A stretch of DNA of 64,000 bases from the NCBI RefSeq assembly GCF_024294905.1, contig NZ_JANCOC010000009.1:19358-83357 (forward strand), read 5' to 3'. The DNA is from Rothia gullae (lineage in GTDB: Bacteria > Actinomycetota > Actinomycetes > Actinomycetales > Micrococcaceae). The notes beneath the pieces were generated by a model. The model made no database searches, had not been told where the DNA came from, and was given only the letters and a program-made list of their open reading frames with translations. The position numbers and the translations under genes are program-made. Below, piece by piece: positions 48,119-57,075 of the stretch (positions are counted from its first letter, which is position 1; each line of letters begins with the position of its first letter).

Positions 48119-48496
48119 ATGAGTGCAAATATTTTCTTCCTTCTCATCGTGGTGGTGATGGAGGTTCTCGTTCTGGCACAGGTACGCAACCAGAAGATGA
48201 AGGAAAAGTATGCCGCACTGTGGCTTATTGTTGGCGTCATCATGATTGTGCTAGCGCTTTTCCCGAAGCTTTTGGATGCCCTCTCGCGTCTGGCGGGTAT
48301 TGAGACCCCGGTCAACCTGCTGTTCCTACTGGCGATTATTATGCTGATGGGTATTAGCTTGCACTTGACCCTGGCTATCTCGAAGATTACGGATGATATG
48401 CGTACCCTCGCTGAAGAAGTTGCGATTATGAAAGCTCTTCAGCGTCAGCCGCAGGGCGCTTCCCGCGCTACGGAGCGAGAGCAGAAGAAGCCCTAA
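48119..48496 (+). CDS. DUF2304 membrane protein
   Basis: This is a 125-residue protein with three membrane helices (about 4-20, 32-50 and 66-86) and a charged, helical C-terminal tail. It matches DUF2304, which routinely follows a GT2 gene and is thought to help lipid-linked sugar handling. The ATG begins directly after the TAA of the GT2 gene. Confidence 0.88.
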   Translation: MSANIFFLLIVVVMEVLVLAQVRNQKMKEKYAALWLIVGVIMIVLALFPKLLDALSRLAGIETPVNLLFLLAIIMLMGISLHLTLAISKITDDMRTLAEEVAIMKALQRQPQGASRATEREQKKP

Positions 48497-48547
48497 AGCC
48501 CCTGATTTTTATACGTTTCTACACGCTTGAGCTTGGAGTAATACCTC

Positions 48548-49423
48548 ATGACCGTTGATATTCTGTTCCCCTACTACGGCGACGTCGCCATGATGAAGCA
48601 GGCTGTGCTGTCTGTGGTCGGTCAGACCAACCCGGACTGGCGCATGATTGTTATCGATGACGGCTACCCGGATGATTCGATTCCCGGCTGGTTCGAGTCG
48701 CTGAAGGATGAGCGCATCACTTACATGCGTAACGAGAAGAACTTGGGCGCGAACGGTAATTACCGTAAGTGCTTGACCTTCGTCGAGAATGACCTGGTCA
48801 CCGTCATGGGTGCTGATGACGTTATGCTCCCCAACTATGTGCAGTGGCTGGTGGATTCGGCGGCGAAGCACCCTGAGGCATCCATTTTCCAGCCCGGCGT
48901 GGTCGTGATTGATGAGAACAACGGCCTGTCGAACACTCTGGTGGAGCAGACTAAGGCGTTCTACCGTCCCAAGGGTGAGGCTGTTCTGCAGGGTGAGGAG
49001 CTGGCTACCTCCCTGCTGCGCGGCGCGTGGTTCTACTTCCCGTCCTTGGGTTGGCGTAAGGACGCTATCGTGGGCACCGGCTTCCGTGAGGGCCTGAACG
49101 TTGTGCAGGATATGGCGCTGATTCTGGACATTACGATGCGTGGCGGCTCCCTGTACTACGACCCGCAGGTTGCGTTCATGTACCGTCGTCACGGTGGTTC
49201 TGACTCGTCTTGGCGTGCCCTGGAAGGTACCCGCTTTGATGAGGAGCGCCGTTACATGAACACCATTGCTGATGAGATGACTGCCCTGGGTTGGACGAAG
49301 GCTGCCCGCGTGGCCCGTATTCGTTTCTCTTCGCGTGCTCACGCGCTGACTCTGCTGCCGAAGGCGGCCCTGGCGAAGAAGTGGCAGGGTGTTAAGAACC
49401 TTGCCGAGCATGTGGTGAAGTAA
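48548..49423 (+). CDS. Family-2 glycosyltransferase
   Basis: This is a 291-residue soluble GT2 enzyme. It starts MTVDILFPYYGDVAMMKQAV, with DDGYPDD in the nucleotide site, NLGANGNYRKCL and a metal motif MGADDVMLPNY (ADD in place of the more common SDD/DxD). The acceptor and donor sugars are unknown. It is in the middle of the glycan locus and probably co-transcribed. Confidence 0.88.
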   Translation: MTVDILFPYYGDVAMMKQAVLSVVGQTNPDWRMIVIDDGYPDDSIPGWFESLKDERITYMRNEKNLGANGNYRKCLTFVENDLVTVMGADDVMLPNYVQWLVDSAAKHPEASIFQPGVVVIDENNGLSNTLVEQTKAFYRPKGEAVLQGEELATSLLRGAWFYFPSLGWRKDAIVGTGFREGLNVVQDMALILDITMRGGSLYYDPQVAFMYRRHGGSDSSWRALEGTRFDEERRYMNTIADEMTALGWTKAARVARIRFSSRAHALTLLPKAALAKKWQGVKNLAEHVVK

Positions 49424-49539
49424 ACCTATATTTGTGTGCGGTGCGTCGTACATCCTGCGGTGGATGTGCGGCGCATCTGCGTATGTAATGATGGTTTGTG
49501 TTGGCGGCTATATTGGCGGCTAGGAATGAGGAGGACGCG

Positions 49540-50925
49540 GTGAGCGAGTCGGTACAGCACCCCGATAAGAGCGGGGTGGAGGAACACCCCTCTCGGGAGA
49601 CCCAGTCTTCGGGTACGGTCACCCGCTACCAGTCCCTGGCGCTTTTGGGTTCGTCCCTGTTGGCGGCGGTCTCCACGCTGGTGGTGACCATGATTGCTCA
49701 GCGTGCCCTGAACGGTTCGGAGCTGACGGAGTTCCTGCTGTTCTGGGCGGCGCTTTTCACGGTGACGGGTATTATCACGGGTATTCAGCCGGAGATTACG
49801 CGCGCGGTGGGTACGGCGCGCACTCATGCTGTAGCTGACGGGGCTGCATCCGGCGGGGCTGCATCTGCTGAGGGTTCCGCGCCGCAGGGCGCTCGCGTGG
49901 TTACGGTGACCGCGGCTTTAGGTGCTATCGCTGGTGCGTTGGTGTTGGTGGGCTCCCCTCTGTGGGCGGGCCAGCAGATTCCGCATTCGGCGGCGGTGGG
50001 CGTGACCGTTATGGCGGTGGGCGTGTTCCTCTACGCCCTGCAGGCGACTATGAGCGGCGTGACCGCTGGTGAGGACCGCTGGTACCTTTTCGCGGCGGTG
50101 GGCGGTCTGGAATCTGCCGGGCGCCTCATCCTCATGCTTGCGGCGGCCCTACTCATTCCTTCCCTTGCCGGCCTTGAGGTGGCAACCGTTGTGCCGATGG
50201 GTCTGTGGCTCATCCTGGGGTTCGTGACCGTTTCGGGTCGCCGCCTGTGGGTTGCCCGCGCCGATGTGCCCGCGCGCCGCCTGAGCGCAAATATCCTCTG
50301 GTCGTTCCTGTCCTCTGCCGCCGCGGCGGTGCTGATGATGGGATTCCCGAACGTGTTGAAAGCGAGTGGCGCCGCGGAGAGCGAACCGGTCGTACTGGGC
50401 ACCCTGATCCTGGCGATTTCCATTACCCGTTCACCGATTATGATTCCCCTGCAGGCGTTTCAGGGCGTGGCGGTTTCTGCTTTCTTGAAGCAGCGCCACC
50501 GCCCCGTAGCGGCGTTCATTAAGCCTGCCGCCGCAGTGGTGGCTGTGGGTGCTGTGGGCGCGTTGGCGGCGTACCTGATGGGTCCGTTGCTGTTCCGCCT
50601 GATTTACCCGCCTGCCGCAGGTGCAGAGTCCGCGTACGAGGCGGCAGCCTCCGGCACCACCCTGGGTGCGCTGGTCTTCGCCTCGGCACTGCTGGCGCTC
50701 ATGACTCTCTCGGGCAATATGGCGCTCGCGGTGAACCAGCACCGCATCTACCTTGCCGGTTGGGTGGTTGCCGCGGCGGTGACCTTGAGCTTGGCGTTCA
50801 TAATCCCCGCGCCGCTGGTGCCGCGCGCTATGGTGGCGTTGGCGGTCGGCCCGGTCTGCGGCTTCGTGGTGCATATGGTGGGTGTGTCTTTGGCATCCCG
50901 CGCGGAAGAAGCTCGCGCCAAATAA
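49540..50925 (+). CDS. Flippase-like polysaccharide membrane protein
   Basis: This is a 461-residue protein with about 12 membrane helices, in the general form of MATE/MVF polysaccharide flippases (Wzx-like): SLLAAVSTLVVTMIAQRAL near the N-terminus and ITGIQPEITRAVG. The likely role is to flip a lipid-linked glycan or repeat unit across the membrane. GTG at 49540 was chosen since AGGAGG is 6 bases upstream; an in-frame start at 49498 is weaker. The assignment depends on topology and context. Confidence 0.72.
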   Translation: MSESVQHPDKSGVEEHPSRETQSSGTVTRYQSLALLGSSLLAAVSTLVVTMIAQRALNGSELTEFLLFWAALFTVTGIITGIQPEITRAVGTARTHAVADGAASGGAASAEGSAPQGARVVTVTAALGAIAGALVLVGSPLWAGQQIPHSAAVGVTVMAVGVFLYALQATMSGVTAGEDRWYLFAAVGGLESAGRLILMLAAALLIPSLAGLEVATVVPMGLWLILGFVTVSGRRLWVARADVPARRLSANILWSFLSSAAAAVLMMGFPNVLKASGAAESEPVVLGTLILAISITRSPIMIPLQAFQGVAVSAFLKQRHRPVAAFIKPAAAVVAVGAVGALAAYLMGPLLFRLIYPPAAGAESAYEAAASGTTLGALVFASALLALMTLSGNMALAVNQHRIYLAGWVVAAAVTLSLAFIIPAPLVPRAMVALAVGPVCGFVVHMVGVSLASRAEEARAK

Positions 50926-50959
50926 ACTCACGCCGAGTAGCTTAAAAACCTCTGCTTAA

Positions 50960-51010
50960 AAACCTATGGGAGGGGCACGTATATCATGTACGTGCCCCTC
51001 CCATAGGTTT
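50960..51010. terminator. Long perfect bidirectional terminator
   Basis: A 22-bp perfect inverted repeat with AAACC/GGTTT outer arms and a short loop lies between the convergent flippase and acyltransferase genes. Confidence 0.92.
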
Positions 51011-51030
51011 ACCCGGTAGGCGGCTCACCG

Positions 51031-52146
51031 CTAGGGAATCAGCCACTTACGGACCGGCGGAATCCAGCGCAGTAGCCACACCAGAATCAGCGAAGAAGCC
51101 CACACCAGCAGCGCGTAGGGTGCCTCCAGGCGGTAATCCACCAGCGGCCAACCGTAGGCGGCGAGGCCCTGAATAATCAGCAGGTGAATCAGGTACACAC
51201 CAAAAGTCAGAGCTGACAGCTTACGCAGACCCGTCTGAACCGCCTCCGGCAGGCGATTCAGCGGCAGAGACTTGAAGAATACAAAAACCGCCGAAGCCCA
51301 GAAAATCGTCGGAATAGACAGGTACTCGGTGGCCAAACCGCCCAGGCCCTGGTGGTTCAGTACCAGGTACGGGCCCACCAGAATATGTGTCAGGGAACCG
51401 GCAATACCCAGCACATAGATGACCAGACTCCACGGCAGGCTGAACTCCGTATTCGCCAGCGCATAACCTAAGAAGCAGAAGCCCACATACCCCACAATGG
51501 GTGCAGAGAACTCCGGCATAAACTGCGGATTAATCTTCTGCAGAGAAGCAGTCGCAATGGGCATCAGAAGCCCTAGAGCCGCCATCAGCCACGCCAGCTG
51601 CACCTTCTTCTCACCGGCACCGCGCAGGGCGTACGAGAAGATCGGCAACACCAGGTACACGCCGATGAGCGCCTCCAAATACCAGAGGGTCACACCCACC
51701 TTGTTCGGCGCCAACAGCACCGCCAGAATCTCCTCACCCGTAGGCAGGGGAGTGTGCTTAAACCAGCTGCGTGCAAAGAGATACACCTGACCCCACACCA
51801 GCAGCGGAATCAGAATCTTCGTGAAACGCTTCTTATAGAACGTACCGACACTCTCACGGTTCGTGAAATTCAGCAGGGTAATACCCGAGGCCATGAAGAA
51901 AAGCGGCACTGCGGCAACCGCGGTACCCGAAAGAATATTCTCGAGAACCCAGCCGGGCGAATCGTAATCCACCCGGTAGTTGAACCGCACATGCAACGCC
52001 ACCACGAAGATAATGGCAAGAACATTAATAAGATCCAGGTACACCTTTCGCGCGGGCTTAGGGCGCGCGGCAGGCACCTGAGACTCAGGCTGAGCATCCG
52101 CAGGTTGAGAGGACACCACCTGCGCCGATGCAGGTTTGGAGGACAT
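51031..52146 (-). CDS. Acyltransferase-3 family membrane protein
   Basis: This is a 371-residue protein with about ten membrane helices after a 38-residue Pro/Ala/Gln-rich N-terminus. The family start YLDLINVLAIIFVVALHVRFN with its catalytic-type His is clear, as is GITLLNFTNRES. Such enzymes (OafA/WecH type) transfer acetyl or other acyl groups to cell-surface sugars. A GGAG stands 8 bases before the chosen ATG; a TTG five codons upstream is rejected. It is in the glycan locus on the opposite strand with two glycosyltransferases. Confidence 0.88.
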   Translation of the reverse strand: MSSKPASAQVVSSQPADAQPESQVPAARPKPARKVYLDLINVLAIIFVVALHVRFNYRVDYDSPGWVLENILSGTAVAAVPLFFMASGITLLNFTNRESVGTFYKKRFTKILIPLLVWGQVYLFARSWFKHTPLPTGEEILAVLLAPNKVGVTLWYLEALIGVYLVLPIFSYALRGAGEKKVQLAWLMAALGLLMPIATASLQKINPQFMPEFSAPIVGYVGFCFLGYALANTEFSLPWSLVIYVLGIAGSLTHILVGPYLVLNHQGLGGLATEYLSIPTIFWASAVFVFFKSLPLNRLPEAVQTGLRKLSALTFGVYLIHLLIIQGLAAYGWPLVDYRLEAPYALLVWASSLILVWLLRWIPPVRKWLIP

Positions 52147-52200
52147 AAAAATCCGCTCCAATCAATGTGTGTGAGTGTGATGGGTACAAGCACCCGAATT

Positions 52201-53193
52201 CTAAAGGTTATAGACCCGCTTAACGTACGCACCGTACAGCAGACGGTACAGTGGCGTGCTGGTCTTCAACAGCAGACCGGCGGCACCAAACACCGGGCGG
52301 ATGCGCAACGCAAGCAGCGCATCACGCACCGTAAAACCACGACGGCAACCCGCCAGCACAGCCGGTGCGCTCCCGCCGCCCACAATCAGCGCCTGCTGCG
52401 CGTTATTCAGGTACGCAAGAACCCGGGCAACGGTCAGCGCCTCCTGACCTGCGGGCAGATGATACGTGCTCGTACGCTGCAGAGACTTCTCAAAATACTC
52501 CAGCAGGCGGCGCGTCTCATCCAGGGGAGTAATACGGCTCCACGTCAGGCTTCCCGCGCTCACCGCGTAGGCGTACAGCGGCTCATCAATGACGGTCACG
52601 CTCTGCGCTCGCAGGTAGCAGTCCAACAGTGCGCACTCATCTTCAGCACGTTCAATCTGCGGGTATCGAACACCTTCAAATAGTTCACGGCGAATTATCT
52701 TATCCCAGGCGTAAGGAGACAGCTGGTCCTTGAGCAGGGCGAACGCCGCTTCCTGACCGGTCAGCATGCCGGGGGTGCCCTTGAGGCGCTGTGTGGTTGA
52801 ACCGTTGGTTGCCACCATGTTGTGGGCGCAATTGACCACCTGCGCACCAGTACGCTCGGCGTGGTAGTGCAGGCGCTCCAGGAAGGTCGGGTAGAGAGCA
52901 TCGTCAGAATCGGGGAAAGTCACCCACTCGCCCCGCGCCTCTTCCAGGCCCTGGTTACGCATCGCGGACAGGCCCTGATTCTTGGGGTTATTGAACACGC
53001 GCACGCGTTCATCCTGGTTCTGCTGCAGGTACTCGGCAATCAGCTGCGCCGAATTATCCGGGGAGCCGTCAATCATGACCAGAAGCTCAAAATTGGGGTC
53101 GGTCTGCGCCAGCACCGACTTAATCGCCGCAATGACGGTGGAGGCGGTGTTGTAGACCGGCATAATGATGCTCGTGCGAGGGGTGGCAGACAT
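52201..53193 (-). CDS. Family-2 glycosyltransferase, tandem paralogue A
   Basis: This is a 330-residue GT2 enzyme: SIIMPVYNTASTVIAAIKSV, MIDGSPDNSA, NQGLSAMRNQGLEEARGEWV and metal motif FPDSDDALYP. The C-terminal 100 residues have the segment AYLNNAQQAL and end LYRLLYGAYVKRVYNL. This is shared with the neighbour at 53254, so the two arose by duplication. The donor sugar is unknown. Confidence 0.9.
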   Translation of the reverse strand: MSATPRTSIIMPVYNTASTVIAAIKSVLAQTDPNFELLVMIDGSPDNSAQLIAEYLQQNQDERVRVFNNPKNQGLSAMRNQGLEEARGEWVTFPDSDDALYPTFLERLHYHAERTGAQVVNCAHNMVATNGSTTQRLKGTPGMLTGQEAAFALLKDQLSPYAWDKIIRRELFEGVRYPQIERAEDECALLDCYLRAQSVTVIDEPLYAYAVSAGSLTWSRITPLDETRRLLEYFEKSLQRTSTYHLPAGQEALTVARVLAYLNNAQQALIVGGGSAPAVLAGCRRGFTVRDALLALRIRPVFGAAGLLLKTSTPLYRLLYGAYVKRVYNL

Positions 53194-53253
53194 AGGGTGG
53201 GAACCTTTGAGAACGGGGCTAATAAGAACTGTGATGATAAAAACGCTGAGGTG

Positions 53254-54240
53254 TTACATGCCGTAGGCGCGGCGAACGTACGCGCCGTACAGGGTGCGGT
53301 ACAGGGCGGGGGAGAGCTTCAACAGCAGGCTCGCCGCACCCACCACCGGGCTAGAACGTAGCGCCGGTATAACCCAACCCCACTCGATTTGGCGGCGGCA
53401 TTCGCGGATTACCGCGTCCGAGTCGGCGCTATCGCTCATGAGCGCCTGCTGCGCATTATTCAGGTAGGTCACCGCAGAAGAAATCGCCATCGCTTGCTGA
53501 CCCTCCTTCGAGGAGAGCAGGGGTGCACCCGCTTCACGCATGTAGCGGGTGTGACGGATGCTTTCCTCCACCGGGGTCACGCGGCCCCAGGTCAGGCCCT
53601 CAGAGCCCATGTGGTACAGGTACAGACAGTCCGGGATAACCTCAAGCTTCTGCGCCTGCATGAGGCACTCAAAGACCGCGAGGGCATCCTCGGCGCGGTG
53701 AATATCGGTTGCGAAACGTACCGAAGAGAAGAGCGAAGCACGGAAAATCTTATCGTGCACAAAACCCGTAAAACGGTTCAGCAGATAGTTGATGGCAATA
53801 TCGCGACCCGTGTACGTGCCGGGTGCACCCTGCGGGCGGTCCATCGTGGAGCCGTCGGCGCGGGCAATGGTGTGACCGCAGGTTGCCACATCCGCGCCGT
53901 TACGCGCCGCCGCGGCGTGTAGGCGCTCCAGGAACTCGGGGCGGTACGTGTCATCAGAATCGATGAACGTAATCCACTCGCCGCGCGCCTCATCCAGACC
54001 CTGGTTACGTGCCGCAGACACGCCGGCGTTCTGCTCATTGTCGAACAGGCGGATGCGGGGATCGGGGGTGTTCTGTAGGAACTCGTGAATCACTTTCGAG
54101 GAGTGATCCGGGGAGCCGTCAACCACTACCAGCAGCTCAAAGTCGGGGTCGGTTTGCGCCAGAACGGACTCCATCGCGGCGACGACAGTGTCAGCCGTGT
54201 TGTAGACCGGCATGATGATGCTGGTGCGGGGTGACGGCAT
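53254..54240 (-). CDS. Family-2 glycosyltransferase, tandem paralogue B
   Basis: This is a 328-residue GT2 enzyme: SIIMPVYNTADTVVAAMESV, VVDGSPDHSS, NAGVSAARNQGLDEARGEWI and metal motif FIDSDDTYRP. It is alignable with paralogue A along its whole length (shared YLNNAQQAL and LYRTLYGAYVRRAYGM). It is the first gene of the minus-strand glycan group. AAGAGGT precedes the chosen ATG; a longer frame to 54288 lacks a site. Confidence 0.9.
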   Translation of the reverse strand: MPSPRTSIIMPVYNTADTVVAAMESVLAQTDPDFELLVVVDGSPDHSSKVIHEFLQNTPDPRIRLFDNEQNAGVSAARNQGLDEARGEWITFIDSDDTYRPEFLERLHAAAARNGADVATCGHTIARADGSTMDRPQGAPGTYTGRDIAINYLLNRFTGFVHDKIFRASLFSSVRFATDIHRAEDALAVFECLMQAQKLEVIPDCLYLYHMGSEGLTWGRVTPVEESIRHTRYMREAGAPLLSSKEGQQAMAISSAVTYLNNAQQALMSDSADSDAVIRECRRQIEWGWVIPALRSSPVVGAASLLLKLSPALYRTLYGAYVRRAYGM

Positions 54241-54551
54241 AGTACCTCTTCGAAATGCGGCGGATGGAACTACATACAGGTACATCATACGGTGGGGGTG
54301 GTGGGGAATCGAAATATTCCCCGCTGCCCTTTTATCTATATGACAAAACCTACCGATGAGATAATCTAGCGCATGCTACACTGCGCATTTTTGGTGACCA
54401 AGTGGAAGCGCCACAAAATGGGAACTTAGGTAACCCTATGGAAAACAGGCGGTGCGCTCCCTACACTGGAAGGGCACATTGACAAACCGCACGGACCGCC
54501 CACACCGCGGCCCCGCCCCTCCCAACGGGTATAGCACCGAAGGAGCCACCC
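54241..54551. other. Gene-free region between divergent glycan and transporter genes
   Basis: About 310 bases. It should contain the promoters of the GT2 gene and the MHS transporter gene. No credible gene, repeat or operator is seen. Confidence 0.4.
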
Positions 54552-55844
54552 ATGAGCCGACGCACCGACGCGCCCGCCCGATCACCACGACGAGCCGCCC
54601 TCGCCAGCTGGATAGGCTCCGCCCTCGAATACTACGACTTTGCCGTCTACGGCACCGCCGCGGCAATCGTGCTCAACCGCATCTTCTTCCCCGAAGACAC
54701 CGCCGCCATCGGCATCCTCAAGTCCATGGTGGTTGTGGGTGTCGCCTACGTTGTACGTCCTTTCGGTGCCATGATCGTTGGACCCCTCGGTGACCGCTAC
54801 GGCCGCCGATTCGTCCTGATGCTCACGCTCTTCCTGATGGGCTTTGCCACCTTCGCAATCGGTTGCCTGCCGACCTACAGCGAGGCTGGTATCCTCGCCC
54901 CCACCCTGCTGGTCATCTGCCGCATGATTCAGGGCCTCTCCGCCGCCGGTGAGCAGGCAAGCTCCATCTCCATCTCCCTGGAGCACGCCAATGAGCATCA
55001 GCGCGCCTTTACGACCAGCTGGACCCTGCAAGGCACCCAGTTCGGCTCGCTACTGGCAACCGCCGTATTCATCCCCTTCGCCGCCCTGCCGGATGAGCAC
55101 CTGCTCAGCTGGGGCTGGCGCGTGCCCTTCTGGCTCTCCGCCTTCGTGGTGGTGACCGCCTGGCTGATTCGGCGCACCCTCTCCGAGCCGCCCGCCTACC
55201 TGCAGCGCGAAAAGCTCAGCGAATCCCCGCTCATGCTGGTCTTCAAGCACCACAAGCGCGCCGTGCTCACCATCGCCGTGTGCGCCATGGTCAACACTGT
55301 GAACATGGTCTTCACGACCTTCGCGCTTTCCTTCGCCACCAAGGGTTACGGCCTTGACCGCAGCACGATGCTGCTGGTGCCGGTCGCCTCCAACACCCTC
55401 GGCCTGATTGCGATTCCGCTTGCTGCCATGCTTGCCGACCGGATCGGTCGTAAGCCTGTGTTCATTACCGGTGCGGTTGCTTCGTCCCTGGTGATGTTCC
55501 CGTACCTCGGGGCGATTACCGAGGGTAACTGGGTGGGTATCTTCGCCTATGGCGTGCTCATGCACGGTGCGCTGTACTCCATGGCGAACGGTGTGTGGCC
55601 CGCCTTCTATGCGGAGATGTTCCCGACCCGCGTGCGCGTGACCGGCCTGGCGCTGGGTACCCAGATTGGCTTCGCAATTTCTGGAGGCGTGGCACCCGCC
55701 GTGGCGACGAGCCTCGCCGGTGCCGACCTGCATAACGCGGTGTTGCCCGCCGTGTTCACGGTCGCCATGTGTGTGCTCGTGGCGTTGGGTGCGCTGACGG
55801 CTCGTGAGGGGTACAAGAAGTCCCTTGTGGAACTGGATGCATAA
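54552..55844 (+). CDS. MHS-family MFS transporter (shikimate/quinate type candidate)
   Basis: This is a 430-residue, 12-helix proton symporter. The metabolite:H+ symporter hallmarks are ASWIGSALEYYDFAVYGTAAA, GPLGDRYGRRFVLMLTL, RMIQGLSAAGEQASS and the halfway repeat LADRIGRKPVF. MHS members carry shikimate, proline/betaine, citrate or dicarboxylates. The next gene, convergent, is a quinate/shikimate dehydrogenase, which favours shikimate or quinate as the substrate. That is an inference from context. AAGGAG precedes the ATG. Confidence 0.88.
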   Translation: MSRRTDAPARSPRRAALASWIGSALEYYDFAVYGTAAAIVLNRIFFPEDTAAIGILKSMVVVGVAYVVRPFGAMIVGPLGDRYGRRFVLMLTLFLMGFATFAIGCLPTYSEAGILAPTLLVICRMIQGLSAAGEQASSISISLEHANEHQRAFTTSWTLQGTQFGSLLATAVFIPFAALPDEHLLSWGWRVPFWLSAFVVVTAWLIRRTLSEPPAYLQREKLSESPLMLVFKHHKRAVLTIAVCAMVNTVNMVFTTFALSFATKGYGLDRSTMLLVPVASNTLGLIAIPLAAMLADRIGRKPVFITGAVASSLVMFPYLGAITEGNWVGIFAYGVLMHGALYSMANGVWPAFYAEMFPTRVRVTGLALGTQIGFAISGGVAPAVATSLAGADLHNAVLPAVFTVAMCVLVALGALTAREGYKKSLVELDA

Positions 55845-55871
55845 CCCAAACAATATATTCTGTATATAGAA

Positions 55872-55921
55872 TAAACACAGGTGGGGTTGGATAGATACCT
55901 ATCCAACCCCACCTGTGTTTA
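55872..55921. terminator. Perfect bidirectional terminator
   Basis: A 23-bp perfect inverted repeat (55872-55894 with 55899-55921) with a 4-base loop lies between the transporter and dehydrogenase genes. Confidence 0.92.
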
Positions 55922-55926
55922 ACTTT

Positions 55927-56841
55927 CTAAGCCCCCTGCTGAGCCGCAATCAGCGCCTCAAAATGCGCCGCCATACGCTCAGCGTTTGGTTCCAGCCCGG
56001 TGAAGAGGCGGAACGCATCCACCGCCTGACCCACCGCCATGTAGCCACCCGTCAGTACCTCGCACCCGGCGGCACGCGCTGCGCGCACCAGCTGCGTCTG
56101 TTGCGGCAGGTAGATGACATCCGCAACCCACAGGCCCTTACGCAACACCCCGGCGCTCAGCACCGACTCGCTCAACGGCATACCCGGATGCACGTGCATA
56201 CCCACCGGGGTTGCGTTCACCAAACCCTGAGCTTGTAGTAGAGCTTCAATGAGGCGCTCATCGTCGCTCAGCACCTCGATCCGGGTCTGCGGGAAGAGCC
56301 CACCCAGCTGCTCCGCAAGCCCCTGCGCCTTCGCCGCGTCACGCTCAAAGAGACTCAGGCGGCGCACCCCCAGGCGGCACAGCGCGTACGCCGTGGCGCT
56401 ACCGGCACCACCAGCACCCAGCTGCACCACGTGCTCCAGGCGCGCCGGATCCTCCGCCACCTGCGGCAGGCCGCGCGTCAATCCCGCAATGAACCCGGAG
56501 TAGTCCGTGTTATCGCCGTAGAAGCTACCATCCTCACCAATTACCACGCAATTGACCGCGCCCAGGGCGCGTGCCGCATCCGAAAGTTCGTGCAGGTGCT
56601 CCATGACCGACTGCTTGCACGGGTGCGTGATATTGAAAGCGTTAAAGCCGAGCAGTGCCGCCGCATCCAGAAGCGCCGGGGCGGAGGCGCCATCGAGGTT
56701 CATGGCGTCCAGGTCGACGGGGCGGTACAGGTAGCGCACCCCGTGCGCGTCCGCTTCCGCCTCATGCATGGGAGGGGTCAGGGAGGAGGTGATGCCGTCA
56801 CCAATGAGACCCACCAGGAAAGATTCAGTACGCAAACTCAT
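55927..56841 (-). CDS. Quinate/shikimate dehydrogenase (QsuD-like)
   Basis: This is a 304-residue AroE-superfamily enzyme. The substrate loop is SLTPPMHEAEA, the catalytic Lys76 is in NITHPCKQSV, Asp113 is in GDNTDYSGF, and the nucleotide site is QLGAGGAGSATAYAL. GLIGDG...PPMHEAEADAHG and the C-terminal MAVGQAVDAFRLFTGLEP resemble the catabolic quinate/shikimate dehydrogenase of Corynebacterium (QsuD) more than biosynthetic AroE. HPCKQ replaces the usual HPYKQ. The ATG at 56839-56841 follows TACAGT by 6 bases (possibly leaderless); a GTG at 56862 would add seven residues. Confidence 0.85.
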   Translation of the reverse strand: MSLRTESFLVGLIGDGITSSLTPPMHEAEADAHGVRYLYRPVDLDAMNLDGASAPALLDAAALLGFNAFNITHPCKQSVMEHLHELSDAARALGAVNCVVIGEDGSFYGDNTDYSGFIAGLTRGLPQVAEDPARLEHVVQLGAGGAGSATAYALCRLGVRRLSLFERDAAKAQGLAEQLGGLFPQTRIEVLSDDERLIEALLQAQGLVNATPVGMHVHPGMPLSESVLSAGVLRKGLWVADVIYLPQQTQLVRAARAAGCEVLTGGYMAVGQAVDAFRLFTGLEPNAERMAAHFEALIAAQQGA

Positions 56842-57075
56842 AGTTTCACTGTACGTGTCCACCCCTCAAGATGCACCTACTTTCTTGAACCCGTACCAAA
56901 TGCGTGCTGGATTTGGGAAGAAGATAAAAATAATTTCTACCCCTACAAGAGCGATATGTCTGACAGAAACACCTCGAAGGTATAAGCTTGGTATGAGTAC
57001 TTGCGCGCTGGAGCGCGCACGTGAGACTACACAGACACCGTCACAGTGAAGTGATACCGATATTCGGAGGATAGA

